Assembly: GCF_000153185.1 (NCBI RefSeq) | Contig: NZ_CH724150.1 | Coordinates: 16,770 to 80,769 of the forward strand | DNA length: 64,000 bases | DNA from: Reinekea blandensis MED297 | GTDB taxonomy: Bacteria > Pseudomonadota > Gammaproteobacteria > Pseudomonadales > Natronospirillaceae | Direction: 5' to 3' | Shown here: one piece after another, positions 37,346 through 46,684 of the stretch | Layout: each line of letters starts with the position of its first letter | Numbering within the stretch: position 1 is the stretch's first letter | Notes under the pieces: generated by a model | Told to the model about the DNA's origin: nothing | Seen by the model: only the letters and a program-made list of their open reading frames with translations | Databases searched by the model: none | Position numbers and translations under genes: made by a program

Positions 37346-39364
37346 ATGAACATGAACGTTTTTGTCACTGGTGGTACGGGGTTCATCGGGTCCCGGTTAG
37401 TCAAACAGCTTTTATTGAACACAGCCATTCAACATATCTATCTCCTCGTACGGGAAACCTCCCTCCCAAAAGCGCATGAGCGATTTGCCGCCGAGATGAA
37501 TGACAGTCGTTATCGTGAACGATTGGTGTTCATTTCAGGGAATTTGCGCGAGTCGGATTTGGGGTTGTCGGATGATGATGTGGGGGCATTAACCGGGAAG
37601 GTCGAACACTTTTTTCATCTGGCGGCAATTTATGACTTAAACGCCGATCGGGAAGCGCAACTGGCTGTAAACGTGCAGGGAACGCGGTTTGCCGTGCAGC
37701 TCGCCCAGCAATTACAGGTACAGACTTTTCATCTGATGAGTTCGATTGCGGCAGCAGGTCTTTACCCCGGCGTGTTCCGTGAGGATATGTTCGCGGAAGC
37801 GACGAACCTCAGTCATCCTTATTTTTCGACCAAACACGAATCGGAACGTCTGGTACGCGAGCTCTGGGGACCTTCTTACCGGATCTACCGGCCATCCTTT
37901 GTAGTTGGGGACTCAAGAACCGGTGAGATGGATAAAACCGACGGGCCTTATTATCTGTTTCATCTCATTAAAGCCATTCGTGAAGCTTTACCACCCTGGG
38001 TGCCATTGATGGGTATTGAGGGAGGGCGGTTTAATCTGGTTCCGGTCAACTTCGTCGTAGAGGCCATCGCATACTTGGCGTTTTTACCCGAACAGGATGG
38101 CCAGACTTTTCATCTGACCGATATGGAGCATTGGAAGTTTGGTGATCTCTTAAACCTCTTTGCCCGAGCGGCACATGCTCCTGAGTTTGAAATGCGGGTG
38201 AATGCCCGGTTATTTCAGTTAGTTCCGCCTGTATTAAAAAATGGCGTCATGGCTACCCCAGGGGTGGCCGACATCGTGGATGAACTGATTCAAAGCCTTG
38301 GCATTCCTAAAGATTTTTTTGCCTTCATTAACTGGCCAACCCGTTACGATAATCGCAAGGCTGAGGCTCTGTTAAACGAAGCTGGCATCCGGCCACCGCC
38401 ATTAACCAGTTACGCGGATCGCCTATGGGATTACTGGGAAAGACATCTGGATCCGGCTCTGTTCGTGGCAAAAAATCTGGAAGAAAGACTGAATGGCAAG
38501 GTGGTCCTGATTACCGGAGGCTCATCCGGTATCGGCAAAGCAACGGCCATGCGCTTAAGCAAAGCCGGTGCGACCGTCATCATCTGTGCCCGGGATGCTG
38601 AAAAGCTGCGTCGTGCTCATCTGGATATTGAGTCAACAGGTGGTACGGTGGTCAGTCATCAGGCGGATATTACACAGCCTGATGACGTCGATCGTCTGTT
38701 TGGCATGATTGAACGGGAGTTTGCCGGTCTGGATATCCTGATCAATAATGCCGGGCATTCGATTCGTCGCTCAGTGATGCAATCGTTAGATCGCTTGCAT
38801 GATTTTCAACGAACCATTGAGCTGAACTATCTGGCGTCTGTTGCCATTACCTTGAAAGCATTACCGATGATGGACCGTCGCCGGGAGGGGCACGTCATCA
38901 ATATTTCATCCATTGGGGTGCTGAGTAACTCGCCCCGGTTCTCAGCCTATGTGGCCTCGAAAGCCGCCCTTGAGGCTTTCAGTCGTTGTGCCGCCGCCGA
39001 GATGGCTGACCACAAAATTTATTTCACGAACATCAATATGCCGCTGGTGCGAACCCCCATGATCGCGCCGACACCACTTTACGATCATGTGCCGACGTTA
39101 ACGCCGGATGATGCGGCCGAGTTGGTTTGTGAGGCAATTTTGAAACGCCCGGAACGCTTGTCCACTAAACTTGGCAAGTTTGCCGATATTGTTCATGCTC
39201 TGTCTCCGACGTTGCAGCGACAGATCCTGAACACGGCGTTTCGATTGTTTCCGGAACAAGCTCGTGCCGATACCGCGAACCCGCAAGGGGAGACCGAAGC
39301 ACCGCCGCCTGTTTCACCGGCACAGGTGCTGTTTGCCACGCTAATGAGAGGAGTGCACTGGTAG
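37346..39364 (+). CDS. Two-domain fatty acyl-CoA reductase (alcohol-forming, Maqu_2507-like)
   Basis: A 672-residue fusion of two SDR domains. The N-terminal extended SDR (1-~370) has TGGTGFIGSRL (8-18) and the catalytic pair Tyr159/Lys163 (HPYFSTKHE). The C-terminal classical SDR (about 383-640) has TGGSSGIG (390-397), NNAG (467-470), SSIG and Tyr535/Lys539 (FSAYVASKA). Length, layout and many stretches (SSIAAAGL, REDMF, NMPLVRTPMIAPT, the MRGVHW end) match my memory of Marinobacter Maqu_2507, which reduces acyl-CoA to fatty alcohol using NADPH. AGAGGG suits the ATG at 37352 better than 37346. A hydrolase gene follows after 3 bases. Confidence 0.9.
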   Translation: MNMNVFVTGGTGFIGSRLVKQLLLNTAIQHIYLLVRETSLPKAHERFAAEMNDSRYRERLVFISGNLRESDLGLSDDDVGALTGKVEHFFHLAAIYDLNADREAQLAVNVQGTRFAVQLAQQLQVQTFHLMSSIAAAGLYPGVFREDMFAEATNLSHPYFSTKHESERLVRELWGPSYRIYRPSFVVGDSRTGEMDKTDGPYYLFHLIKAIREALPPWVPLMGIEGGRFNLVPVNFVVEAIAYLAFLPEQDGQTFHLTDMEHWKFGDLLNLFARAAHAPEFEMRVNARLFQLVPPVLKNGVMATPGVADIVDELIQSLGIPKDFFAFINWPTRYDNRKAEALLNEAGIRPPPLTSYADRLWDYWERHLDPALFVAKNLEERLNGKVVLITGGSSGIGKATAMRLSKAGATVIICARDAEKLRRAHLDIESTGGTVVSHQADITQPDDVDRLFGMIEREFAGLDILINNAGHSIRRSVMQSLDRLHDFQRTIELNYLASVAITLKALPMMDRRREGHVINISSIGVLSNSPRFSAYVASKAALEAFSRCAAAEMADHKIYFTNINMPLVRTPMIAPTPLYDHVPTLTPDDAAELVCEAILKRPERLSTKLGKFADIVHALSPTLQRQILNTAFRLFPEQARADTANPQGETEAPPPVSPAQVLFATLMRGVHW

Positions 39365-39367
39365 GTA

Positions 39368-40333
39368 ATGACCGTACGACAGTTCATATGGGGGTGGCAA
39401 AGCCTCGAGTTGCTGGTGATTTTCGGGCTCTGGCAGTGGCTGTCATCCAGCCCGATTCTTCTGAGTCTGTTCGCAGCTTTCGTGACCATGCTTGCGTTAC
39501 GGGCGCTGTTGATCGGCGTGATTTGTATCGTGGTGACGGTACAGTTCAGCCATCAGTCGCTATCGCCTTGGCGTTGGGTTCGCTACTGGGTGCAAGAGTT
39601 CGTGGCTTTTGTATCTCTGTACAGTGTGATGCAGGCTCTGCCGCGGCGCTGGGTGCAACCCAATGACCCGGTAACCAACCACCATGTGATTCTGGCGCAC
39701 GGATTCCTCTGCAATGACGGGTTTTGGTGGCGTTTTGTGCCTCGCCTTCGTCAAGCGGGTTTAAGTGTTTCATCAGTTGAAATGCCCGGTGCCTTCGCCA
39801 GCATAGAGGAGTTTCAGCAGCGCCTTAGCGCTGAAATAGAACGTGTCAGTTCAATCAACCCCGATGCCGTCATTACTCTGGTCGGGTTCAGTATGGGTGG
39901 ATTGGCAGCGCGTTGTTTACCGCGTAAACAGCAGCAGCGTTGCGAACTGATCACTCTTTATACTCCGCATTACGGGACTCTGATGGCCTATGTTCCGCGG
40001 TGGGTAGGCGCCACAAATGGTCGCCAGATGTGTCCGGGCAACCCATGGCTGTCGGGCTTGAAACGTCATCCTATTGCTTTCCGTCGGATGCTGGGCGTTT
40101 GGACCCGGCACGATACCATTGTTATACCGCCGATTCGCAGTCGGGCACCTTTCGATAACTGGGCGCAATCCGGCCAAGGCCATTTAAGTGCTTCTTTGGA
40201 TGGGTCATTGCATCAGCGATTGCTGGACTGGATAACCGAAGAACACTCTCAGCCAGACGGCCACGGGACTGTCATTAAGGTTTCCAAAAGCAACGACTCA
40301 AACTCCGCATTGAAACAATCGATGATGTCCTGA
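39368..40333 (+). CDS. Membrane-anchored alpha/beta hydrolase (esterase/lipase-like)
   Basis: A 321-residue protein with two N-terminal hydrophobic segments (about 12-30 and 32-58) and an alpha/beta-hydrolase domain: oxyanion HGF (111-113), nucleophile GFSMGG (Ser175) and a late GHLS that may supply the catalytic His. The start is 3 bases after the reductase stop, so it is co-transcribed. A role as esterase or thioesterase in wax ester turnover is inferred from position only. Its last 85 bases overlap the end of the convergent acyltransferase gene. Confidence 0.85.
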   Translation: MTVRQFIWGWQSLELLVIFGLWQWLSSSPILLSLFAAFVTMLALRALLIGVICIVVTVQFSHQSLSPWRWVRYWVQEFVAFVSLYSVMQALPRRWVQPNDPVTNHHVILAHGFLCNDGFWWRFVPRLRQAGLSVSSVEMPGAFASIEEFQQRLSAEIERVSSINPDAVITLVGFSMGGLAARCLPRKQQQRCELITLYTPHYGTLMAYVPRWVGATNGRQMCPGNPWLSGLKRHPIAFRRMLGVWTRHDTIVIPPIRSRAPFDNWAQSGQGHLSASLDGSLHQRLLDWITEEHSQPDGHGTVIKVSKSNDSNSALKQSMMS

Positions 40334-41619
40334 GGGTTGGAAATCAGCTGCTGGTCGGTCATCAGACCAAACTGAACGCGATTGTTGTAGGTGAGAATGC
40401 TGACTCCGGTACCAATACTGCCGGATTGTGGAACCCAAAACAGCACCTGGTCCAGCTCGCTCCCGGCAAAATGCAAAGGAAAGCCAGGGCCGGGAACATT
40501 GGTCATCACGGCCGAGGCCTTACTGCTGAACAATCGCACCAGTTCTTTTTCGGCGATGTCCGGTAGGTATCCCGCCAACTGCAGAATCTGAAAGACCAGC
40601 CAAGCCTGCTTGCTCTGTTTTAAGGCGCCCATTCGCTGATGCAGGGCCTGAGCCCTTTCAATAGGGTCTTCAATCCCCAAGGGCAGTGACAAAAATACCA
40701 TCCCAAAATAGTTGCCCAACTCCGGTGCTTTCAGCAATGGTCTCAAATCCACAGGAACGACGGTCCTCATTTCAGACCAGGAGGTGAGTTGGTTCAGATC
40801 CTTTAAGTACCGGCGAAATGCGCCGGCGGCTGAACTCAACAAAATGTCGTTGATCTTGGCTTGATGAGTCTGCGCGATGGTTTTTACTTCCATCAGGTCT
40901 AAAGGCTGGCTCCAGACAAGCTGTTTTTTACCGCACAACCCCGGCGTTTTGAAAATATTGGCCTCGCCCGGACTGAGCCCCATCTTAAGCAGTTCAGTAG
41001 TGAGTTCTTCGACCAGCATCAGCGTTTCCGACCATTTGCCCTGACCAGGAACAAAGGGTTGTAAGCGCTTTAACCAGCGAGAAGGTGAGGGTGGGTGCGG
41101 TGTCGGTATAGACGCCGCCAGCGGTGGCATCGAAGCACCTTCGTCCATGAGTGACAACAGCACCTTCATCAGTGCCATCCCATCTGCATAGGCATGATGA
41201 ATCCGGATGATGATGGCGCAGCCGTGTCGGAATCGAGGGACAAACAACATACGCCATAACGGGCGGGATGTATCTAGTGGCGAGTTGATGAAATCGGTTG
41301 CCAGCTGCTGCAGTTCAGCATCCGTCTCGGGCGACTGTTGCGCCGTGGGTAAGTGATAATCTAGATCTACCGGCGCAACCTGCCAGGCCTCGGATACCAG
41401 TGCCGGAGATGGCCGGCATTGAAAGCGTTTAATTGAAGCAAATTGAGTAAGCAATCGTTCGTGAACGACGGACTCAGGGATGGCCGATTGAAAAGTCATG
41501 ACCGCGTTGATGACCATCGGGTTGACCGGAGAGTCCATTCGTAGCCAGGCATGGTCGACGCCCGCCATCAAGGTTTGTTGATGGCTGTCGGATTGAGTGT
41601 GGTGGCTTGAATTATCCAT
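40249..41619 (-). CDS. Wax ester synthase/diacylglycerol acyltransferase (WS/DGAT)
   Basis: A 456-residue bifunctional acyltransferase that esterifies fatty alcohols or diacylglycerol with acyl-CoA at the membrane and lipid droplet surface. The active-site motif HHxxxDG is intact as HHAYADG (141-147); PLDTSRPLWR, the GNYFG block and VMTNVPGPGFPL are family hallmarks. I use the ATG at 41619; the open frame to 41730 adds 37 unrelated residues. Convergent with the reductase-hydrolase pair, overlapping the latter by 85 bases. Together they can make wax esters. Confidence 0.93.
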   Translation of the reverse strand: MDNSSHHTQSDSHQQTLMAGVDHAWLRMDSPVNPMVINAVMTFQSAIPESVVHERLLTQFASIKRFQCRPSPALVSEAWQVAPVDLDYHLPTAQQSPETDAELQQLATDFINSPLDTSRPLWRMLFVPRFRHGCAIIIRIHHAYADGMALMKVLLSLMDEGASMPPLAASIPTPHPPSPSRWLKRLQPFVPGQGKWSETLMLVEELTTELLKMGLSPGEANIFKTPGLCGKKQLVWSQPLDLMEVKTIAQTHQAKINDILLSSAAGAFRRYLKDLNQLTSWSEMRTVVPVDLRPLLKAPELGNYFGMVFLSLPLGIEDPIERAQALHQRMGALKQSKQAWLVFQILQLAGYLPDIAEKELVRLFSSKASAVMTNVPGPGFPLHFAGSELDQVLFWVPQSGSIGTGVSILTYNNRVQFGLMTDQQLISNPQDIIDCFNAEFESLLLETLMTVPWPSG

Positions 41620-41751
41620 AAAATCAACGCACCTTAGCCGTGAGCCAACCTGGCTTACAAGGCGGCCAGCTCTGAATAAGTAGCTTTCAGTGTGGTCAAA
41701 GCTGGGCCGTTGTCCACTGCGCCAGATCAACAGTAATGATTATTCTGGCGC

Positions 41752-42282
41752 TCAGATGTCAATGTGATCGTTCAATACATAGAAGGGTTGAGTCTGAAGC
41801 TCGAGATAGTGTTTTAACGTCCGTTCAACCGTCCGAAATGCGATGTCTGGCCAGGGGATGTCGTCGAGGTGATAGAGATCGACGGCATTGCTTTCAGCGG
41901 TGGTCCCATAGTTGAAATCAGGCATGTCGACTCGGTAAAACATATGCACCTGATCGAAAGCCGGCAGGCTGATGACACTGATCAATACAGGGTTTTCACC
42001 GCGCACCATCGACTCCTCATCGGTTTCCCGAAGAGCGCCCTGAACCGTCGTTTCTCCGTTTTCCATAAAGCCCGCAGGCAGTGTCCAGAAGTTTTTGCGT
42101 GGCTCAATATTGCGCCGGCAGAGCAGGATGCGACCGTCCGGTGCGACGGGGACCGTGCCAGTGATGATGCGGGGGTTACGGTAATGGATGGCATCGCAAT
42201 GCTCACAGACAAAGCGGGGGAGGTGGTCGCCTGGCGGTGTTTTTACCGTGACCGGGTGGCCACATTCGCTGCAAAAGTTCAT
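41752..42282 (-). CDS. Nudix hydrolase with N-terminal zinc ribbon
   Basis: A 176-residue protein: zinc ribbon (Cys4, Cys7, Cys26, Cys29: CSECG, CEHCD) followed by a Nudix domain whose box runs from G71 (GFMENGET) to REtdEE (85-90), with catalytic acids present. This layout recalls the NADH pyrophosphatase relatives but the usual NudC SQPWPFPxS motif is absent, so the substrate is open. It lies upstream of WS/DGAT on the same strand, with 132 bases between. Confidence 0.88.
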   Translation of the reverse strand: MNFCSECGHPVTVKTPPGDHLPRFVCEHCDAIHYRNPRIITGTVPVAPDGRILLCRRNIEPRKNFWTLPAGFMENGETTVQGALRETDEESMVRGENPVLISVISLPAFDQVHMFYRVDMPDFNYGTTAESNAVDLYHLDDIPWPDIAFRTVERTLKHYLELQTQPFYVLNDHIDI

Positions 42283-42514
42283 CTGTGTGGAAAAACCAAC
42301 GTTGTTTGTTTATGAGTTTAATCTCCGCGTAGATTACCAGAGACAAGCCTGGGATGAACACTCTTTACCCGAGGTAACCTTCGTACCGCAATCGGGAGAC
42401 ACAGAGCCAGAAGGCATTGAAGCAAGGGTGTTGAGATTCAAAATCGTGCAAAGAAAGCGACCCAACTCGAATTCTGTGCCATGCTTAAACGCAGGAAACA
42501 ATGACAGGGGCCCT

Positions 42515-43129
42515 ATGATCGAACCATCGTTAACCGCAGCCATGCGACATGCGCTCGTTACTTATCAGCCAAAAAAACTCTCACTGGATCGACCCAAAGC
42601 CGCCGTCTTGGTGCCTATTCATACCGATCCAGAACCGTCTGTGTTGCTCACTGTTCGAGCCAGCCATCTGAACAGTCACCCCGGACAGGTGTCGTTTCCC
42701 GGCGGTATGATGGAGCCGATTGACCCGAACCTGGCGCACACCGCATTACGCGAAACGGAAGAAGAGGTTGGTTTATCACCGTCTGGAATCGACGTGATTG
42801 GCGAGTTGTCGACCGCTTATTCCAAAGATGGAGTTCTGGTTTATCCCTTTGTCGGAATCGTCTCCGATCCGTATCAGAGCGTTGCCAGCCCCGATGAAAT
42901 TGCCGAAATTTTTCACGTTCCCTGGCAGTTTTTCGCCTCTCAGGCTCCTGAGTTGCAAGCCATTGACCGGCATGGCATGTCTTTTCATATCCCGCATTTT
43001 CATTATGAAGGACACCATATATGGGGCATGACCGCCATGATCCTGCTGGAGTTAATCAACCTGATTGAGGGAACAGATTGGCCGACGCCGGACTTCACGC
43101 TGGCGACTCGACCGGGGGAAACGCCGTAA
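42515..43129 (+). CDS. CoA pyrophosphatase-type Nudix hydrolase (NudL-like)
   Basis: A 204-residue Nudix protein with the CoA-pyrophosphatase signature LLTVRASHLNSHPGQVSFPGG immediately before a canonical Nudix box (GGMMEPIDPNLAHTALRETEEEVGL; split here by function). It should cut CoA or oxidised CoA to phosphopantetheine and 3',5'-ADP. The ATG at 42515 has AGGGG just upstream; longer in-frame starts back to 42188 overlap the divergent Nudix gene. A link to acyl-CoA metabolism next door is possible. Confidence 0.9.
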   Translation: MIEPSLTAAMRHALVTYQPKKLSLDRPKAAVLVPIHTDPEPSVLLTVRASHLNSHPGQVSFPGGMMEPIDPNLAHTALRETEEEVGLSPSGIDVIGELSTAYSKDGVLVYPFVGIVSDPYQSVASPDEIAEIFHVPWQFFASQAPELQAIDRHGMSFHIPHFHYEGHHIWGMTAMILLELINLIEGTDWPTPDFTLATRPGETP

Positions 43130-43222
43130 TCGTGGGGCTATAAGATATGGTTCATAATGCACCGCTGTGTTACAGTGAAGTTGTGTTGGAACATGCCTGA
43201 GGGCTACGGAAAGTCATTGTTC

Positions 43223-44218
43223 ATGTCTGATAGTCGTATGATGGTTATGGTGGCCTCGCTTGAGCGGCACCTGAGTAAAGAACGTAAAATTCTGACGGAA
43301 GCCATCGCAGGCCAAAACTCAATTCCGGTCGGGCTGGCTTATCCCCCGATACCCGCCAATTACATCTATAAACTGAATCAACAAGCGCTCAATGACGCCG
43401 ATTACGTTGTGTTGTTGATCGGCTCAGAATACGGTGCCTTGACCGATAAGGGTGTCGGCTATGTTCATGCAACCTTTGCCGCGGCGCAGGCCGCCAGAAA
43501 ACCGATCCTGAGCCTGATATACGAAGGCGAGGCGGCACAGCCAACCGACAGCTTCGATCAAAAACGTCTCAAAGGCTTTGTTGAACAGCTGAAGACCGGA
43601 TGTGTCTTTTACTGGCATGATGATGACAGCCTCAGAGACAGTGCCGAACGTGGTCTTGAGTTTATTTTCGAGCATCATCCATCAACCGGTTGGATAAAGG
43701 CTGATTTGCAACCCTTAGTCGCTTCGGTGAGTGCTGATGATCAAAGTCTCATACAGAAGTTAAAAACGCAGGTGCAGCACCTGACCCACAAGGTTCAAAG
43801 CTTGCCCGGGCATGGCAAAGCCGAGAAAGTCGACTTCAGCAAAGATCAGCGACTTCTGAACCTGAAATACCAATGCAATGCGTTTCGTGAAGGGCGGTTA
43901 AAGCAGCTTGATGGCCAGTTGGGCTTGCCTCTACAGGCGTTGTTCGATTGGTTGGCTCCCACTTTGCTGTCACCGGTTACCGAAGCCCGATTGCGCGCGG
44001 TGATCGCTATCCGTATACAGGAGGCGGTGTTAGCAGAGGCAAAATCACGCTGGCCGGGCAGTCATGCGGTTTCCGATATTAAAGTCCAGCAAGGCAGTTT
44101 TGATGAACTGAAAATTCGCCTTCGCGCCCTCAATGCCATAGCTTTTGATGATCATGGCCGATGGTTTCTTACCCCATCCGGCGAGCAGACAGCCCTCGAG
44201 TTATCAGAATCGCACTGA
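43223..44218 (+). CDS. DUF4062-domain protein
   Basis: A 331-residue protein from the ATG at 43223. The N-terminal half (1-~115) fits DUF4062: MMVMVASLERHLSKERKILTEAI, then DADYVVLLIGSEYGAL and a Rossmann-like pattern resembling TIR/nucleotide-binding folds. The second half is helical and charged, with a possible winged-helix at the C-terminus (WFLTPSGEQTALEL). DUF4062 often caps larger NTPase proteins in signalling or defence; here it stands without an NTPase. Function unknown. Confidence 0.75.
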   Translation: MSDSRMMVMVASLERHLSKERKILTEAIAGQNSIPVGLAYPPIPANYIYKLNQQALNDADYVVLLIGSEYGALTDKGVGYVHATFAAAQAARKPILSLIYEGEAAQPTDSFDQKRLKGFVEQLKTGCVFYWHDDDSLRDSAERGLEFIFEHHPSTGWIKADLQPLVASVSADDQSLIQKLKTQVQHLTHKVQSLPGHGKAEKVDFSKDQRLLNLKYQCNAFREGRLKQLDGQLGLPLQALFDWLAPTLLSPVTEARLRAVIAIRIQEAVLAEAKSRWPGSHAVSDIKVQQGSFDELKIRLRALNAIAFDDHGRWFLTPSGEQTALELSESH

Positions 44219-44228
44219 TTCTTGCGGA

Positions 44229-45161
44229 TCACTTTGCTTGTTGATGCGCGAATGCAACAGACACCGCACCTGGACCCAGTAAAGCGCCCGATGACGGGCT
44301 CATAATGGACGAAATCAAACGCCCCTGTTTACCATCAATATCCCGCTGGAGAGCCCGGAAATCCGAGTTGACCCGAATGTCGGCTGGATTCCCGGCGTAA
44401 CTGATCGAGACCAGCCGATTATGCAGTTGTGCATGGCCGAGTCTCTGAGTCACCAGACCGATAAACTCGGACAGTCGTGTTGGTTGATGGCATTTTCGTA
44501 TCGTTGTCACGCCATCGGGGCTGATATGATAAATCGGCATTTGACGTTTTAGGTGGTACTGTTGACCGGCTAACCAGCCTAAGTCAAACGGGGGCGATTT
44601 CAGCTGTTGGGCTGAGTTGCCTGGCAGGACAAACGTTTCCAGGCTATGACTGAACGATTGTATCGGCGACTTCAGTTGATCGATCGAACGGGCTTTTTCA
44701 CCAATCAGCCGAAAGGCTTCATATAGCGTCAGCCCGTAACCGGCCAGACCACTATTAGATTCGATGACCCTGACTTTAAAGGGAATGGTCAAGCGAGCTT
44801 TTTGCCGAAGTAAATCTATGTTGGGGTGTTGAGTGACCAGGGCTTCCCGAACTGACTGCAATGTAGAACTGAGCTTTTGGTGTGGGGCAATGATCAGCAG
44901 GTGGTCATAGTCGTAAATCCACCGGTCCGTTAAAACCTTTTCCACGTCATCGACCGCCAGAGACGACAGTTTGGGTTTGAATCCTTTTTGATTTGCCCAA
45001 TGCTGATAAAAACTGAGCGCATCGCTTTTATGTCGCTGGTCGATCAATGGCCTTTCGCTGCTTGTGCCAGTCATCGTTAATGGAAGGATCTGTACGTGAT
45101 TCCTTTTCAGAAACGATTCTGGAATATCGCAGGTTGAGTCAACGACCAGGCCGATGCGCAT
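44229..45161 (-). CDS. DegV-family fatty acid-binding protein
   Basis: A 310-residue DegV protein: VVDSTCDIPESFL at the N-terminus and the central FKVRVIESNSGLAGYGL block are family features. DegV proteins bind a fatty acid between two lobes; Gram-positive relatives (FakB) present fatty acids to a kinase, but no fakA is here. In this fatty-acid-oriented neighbourhood it may shuttle acyl chains; that is inference. Confidence 0.85.
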   Translation of the reverse strand: MRIGLVVDSTCDIPESFLKRNHVQILPLTMTGTSSERPLIDQRHKSDALSFYQHWANQKGFKPKLSSLAVDDVEKVLTDRWIYDYDHLLIIAPHQKLSSTLQSVREALVTQHPNIDLLRQKARLTIPFKVRVIESNSGLAGYGLTLYEAFRLIGEKARSIDQLKSPIQSFSHSLETFVLPGNSAQQLKSPPFDLGWLAGQQYHLKRQMPIYHISPDGVTTIRKCHQPTRLSEFIGLVTQRLGHAQLHNRLVSISYAGNPADIRVNSDFRALQRDIDGKQGRLISSIMSPSSGALLGPGAVSVAFAHQQAK

Positions 45162-45243
45162 CGAGGTTCTTCATTCTGTATGGGCGGACGGTCAGTGTAG
45201 AGCGCGAACGGTTTTTGAACAAGATTAGACCGCTCTAACATGC

Positions 45244-45876
45244 CTAGGATGTTTTCTGTCGATACTCACACAGGTCTTCAATGAGGCAGGCACCGCACTT
45301 GGGTTTGCGTGCCACACAGGTATATCGACCATGCAGAATCAGCCAGTGATGCGCGTCCAGTAAGAACTCCTTGGGCACCAGACGAAGCAGTCGTTTCTCG
45401 ACTTCCAGAACATCTTTTCCCGGAGCGATACGGGTTCGGTTACTGACTCTGAAAATATGAGTGTCTACGGCCATCGTCGGTTGGCCGAAGGCCGTGTTCA
45501 GGACCACGTTCGCGGTTTTTCGACCTACGCCGGGCAAGGCTTCGAGCGCTTCTCGGGTCTGCGGAACCTGGCTGTTGTGCTGATCGATGAGCATTCGGCA
45601 CAGTTTGATGACATTCTCAGCTTTTGAGTTAAACAGCCCGATGGTCTTGATGTAATCCTTCAGACCATCGACACCCAGTGCATAAATCGCTTCAGGCGTG
45701 TTTGCGACTGGAAACAGCTTGTCAGTGGCTTTGTTGACACCTTTGTCGGTTGCTTGAGCGGAGAGTACAACGGCAACTAATAACTCAAATGGCGTGCTGT
45801 AGTTCAGTTCGGTTTCCGGGTGTGGGTTCTCCGCGCGCAAACGGGAGAAGATTTCGATGCGTTTCTCTTTATTCAT
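45244..45876 (-). CDS. nth: Endonuclease III
   Basis: DNA glycosylase/AP lyase of 210 residues for oxidised pyrimidines. The helix-hairpin-helix LPGVGRKTANVVL carries the catalytic Lys, with the catalytic Asp in AVDTHIFRV. The C-terminal [4Fe-4S] loop has the exact C-x6-C-x2-C-x5-C spacing (Cys187, 194, 197, 203). It ends the rnf gene set, 100 bases after rnfE, as in E. coli. Confidence 0.98.
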   Translation of the reverse strand: MNKEKRIEIFSRLRAENPHPETELNYSTPFELLVAVVLSAQATDKGVNKATDKLFPVANTPEAIYALGVDGLKDYIKTIGLFNSKAENVIKLCRMLIDQHNSQVPQTREALEALPGVGRKTANVVLNTAFGQPTMAVDTHIFRVSNRTRIAPGKDVLEVEKRLLRLVPKEFLLDAHHWLILHGRYTCVARKPKCGACLIEDLCEYRQKTS

Positions 45877-45976
45877 CAGGGCTGGTCAACTGGTCAGTCA
45901 AAGCCGCCATAGTAGGGCGTCTCAACGTTAAAATCGAGCGTTGGCGACGGATGGTCCGCCGCCTTCGCCAGGTTCG

Positions 45977-46684
45977 TTAACTGATATTGCCGGTGACCCG
46001 AACTCGCTTTCCACCGGCTTTCACAGCTTCGGTGTTACGCGCTTTGGCTTGTTCTAGACGGTCATCAATGCTGTTTTTCAGCGCAATCAGAAGTCCCAGA
46101 CCGACAAAAGCCCCCGGAGGGAGAACGGCGAATAAAAAGTCAGGGTAATCCTTGAAGACCTGCCACTCCCATTGACGGGCGGACTCACCAAAGATCAAGT
46201 GCATGTTCGTGAACAGTGTACCCTGACCAATGAGTTCGCGCAGCGCGCCGAGAATGAGCAGGACTGCGAGAAAACCAAGCGACATGAACACCCCATCGAT
46301 GATGGACGGGATGACCGGGTTTTTCCGTGCGAAAGCATCGGCGCGACCCAGAATCGTACAGTTGGTCACAATCAACGGAATAAAGATTCCCAACACCTGA
46401 TACAGCTCGAAGGTATAGGCCTGCATCAGCAGTTCAGCACAGGTGGTAAAGGAGGCGATGATCATGACAAACGCGGGCAGGCGAATGGCGTCTGAGACGT
46501 AGTTGCGGATCAGAGAAACGGCCAGGTTTGAACCGACCAAAACAACCATAGTGGCCAGTCCCAGTCCCAGGGCATTCACCACGGTACCGGTGACCGCCAG
46601 CATCGGGCAGAGGCCAAGCAATTGGACCAGCGCCGCATTGTTGGACCACAGTCCATTGTTAATCAGGGTTTTGGTCTCACTCAT
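45977..46684 (-). CDS. rsxE: Electron transport complex subunit RnfE/RsxE
   Basis: A 235-residue integral membrane subunit of the Rnf complex (NqrD/RnfE family) with about six helices; the paired segment [21 protein letters not shown] is diagnostic. RnfA and RnfE together form the membrane electron path, with a Fe-S centre between them. The start overlaps rnfG by 4 bases. The C-terminal tail is basic. Confidence 0.96.
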   Translation of the reverse strand: MSETKTLINNGLWSNNAALVQLLGLCPMLAVTGTVVNALGLGLATMVVLVGSNLAVSLIRNYVSDAIRLPAFVMIIASFTTCAELLMQAYTFELYQVLGIFIPLIVTNCTILGRADAFARKNPVIPSIIDGVFMSLGFLAVLLILGALRELIGQGTLFTNMHLIFGESARQWEWQVFKDYPDFLFAVLPPGAFVGLGLLIALKNSIDDRLEQAKARNTEAVKAGGKRVRVTGNIS

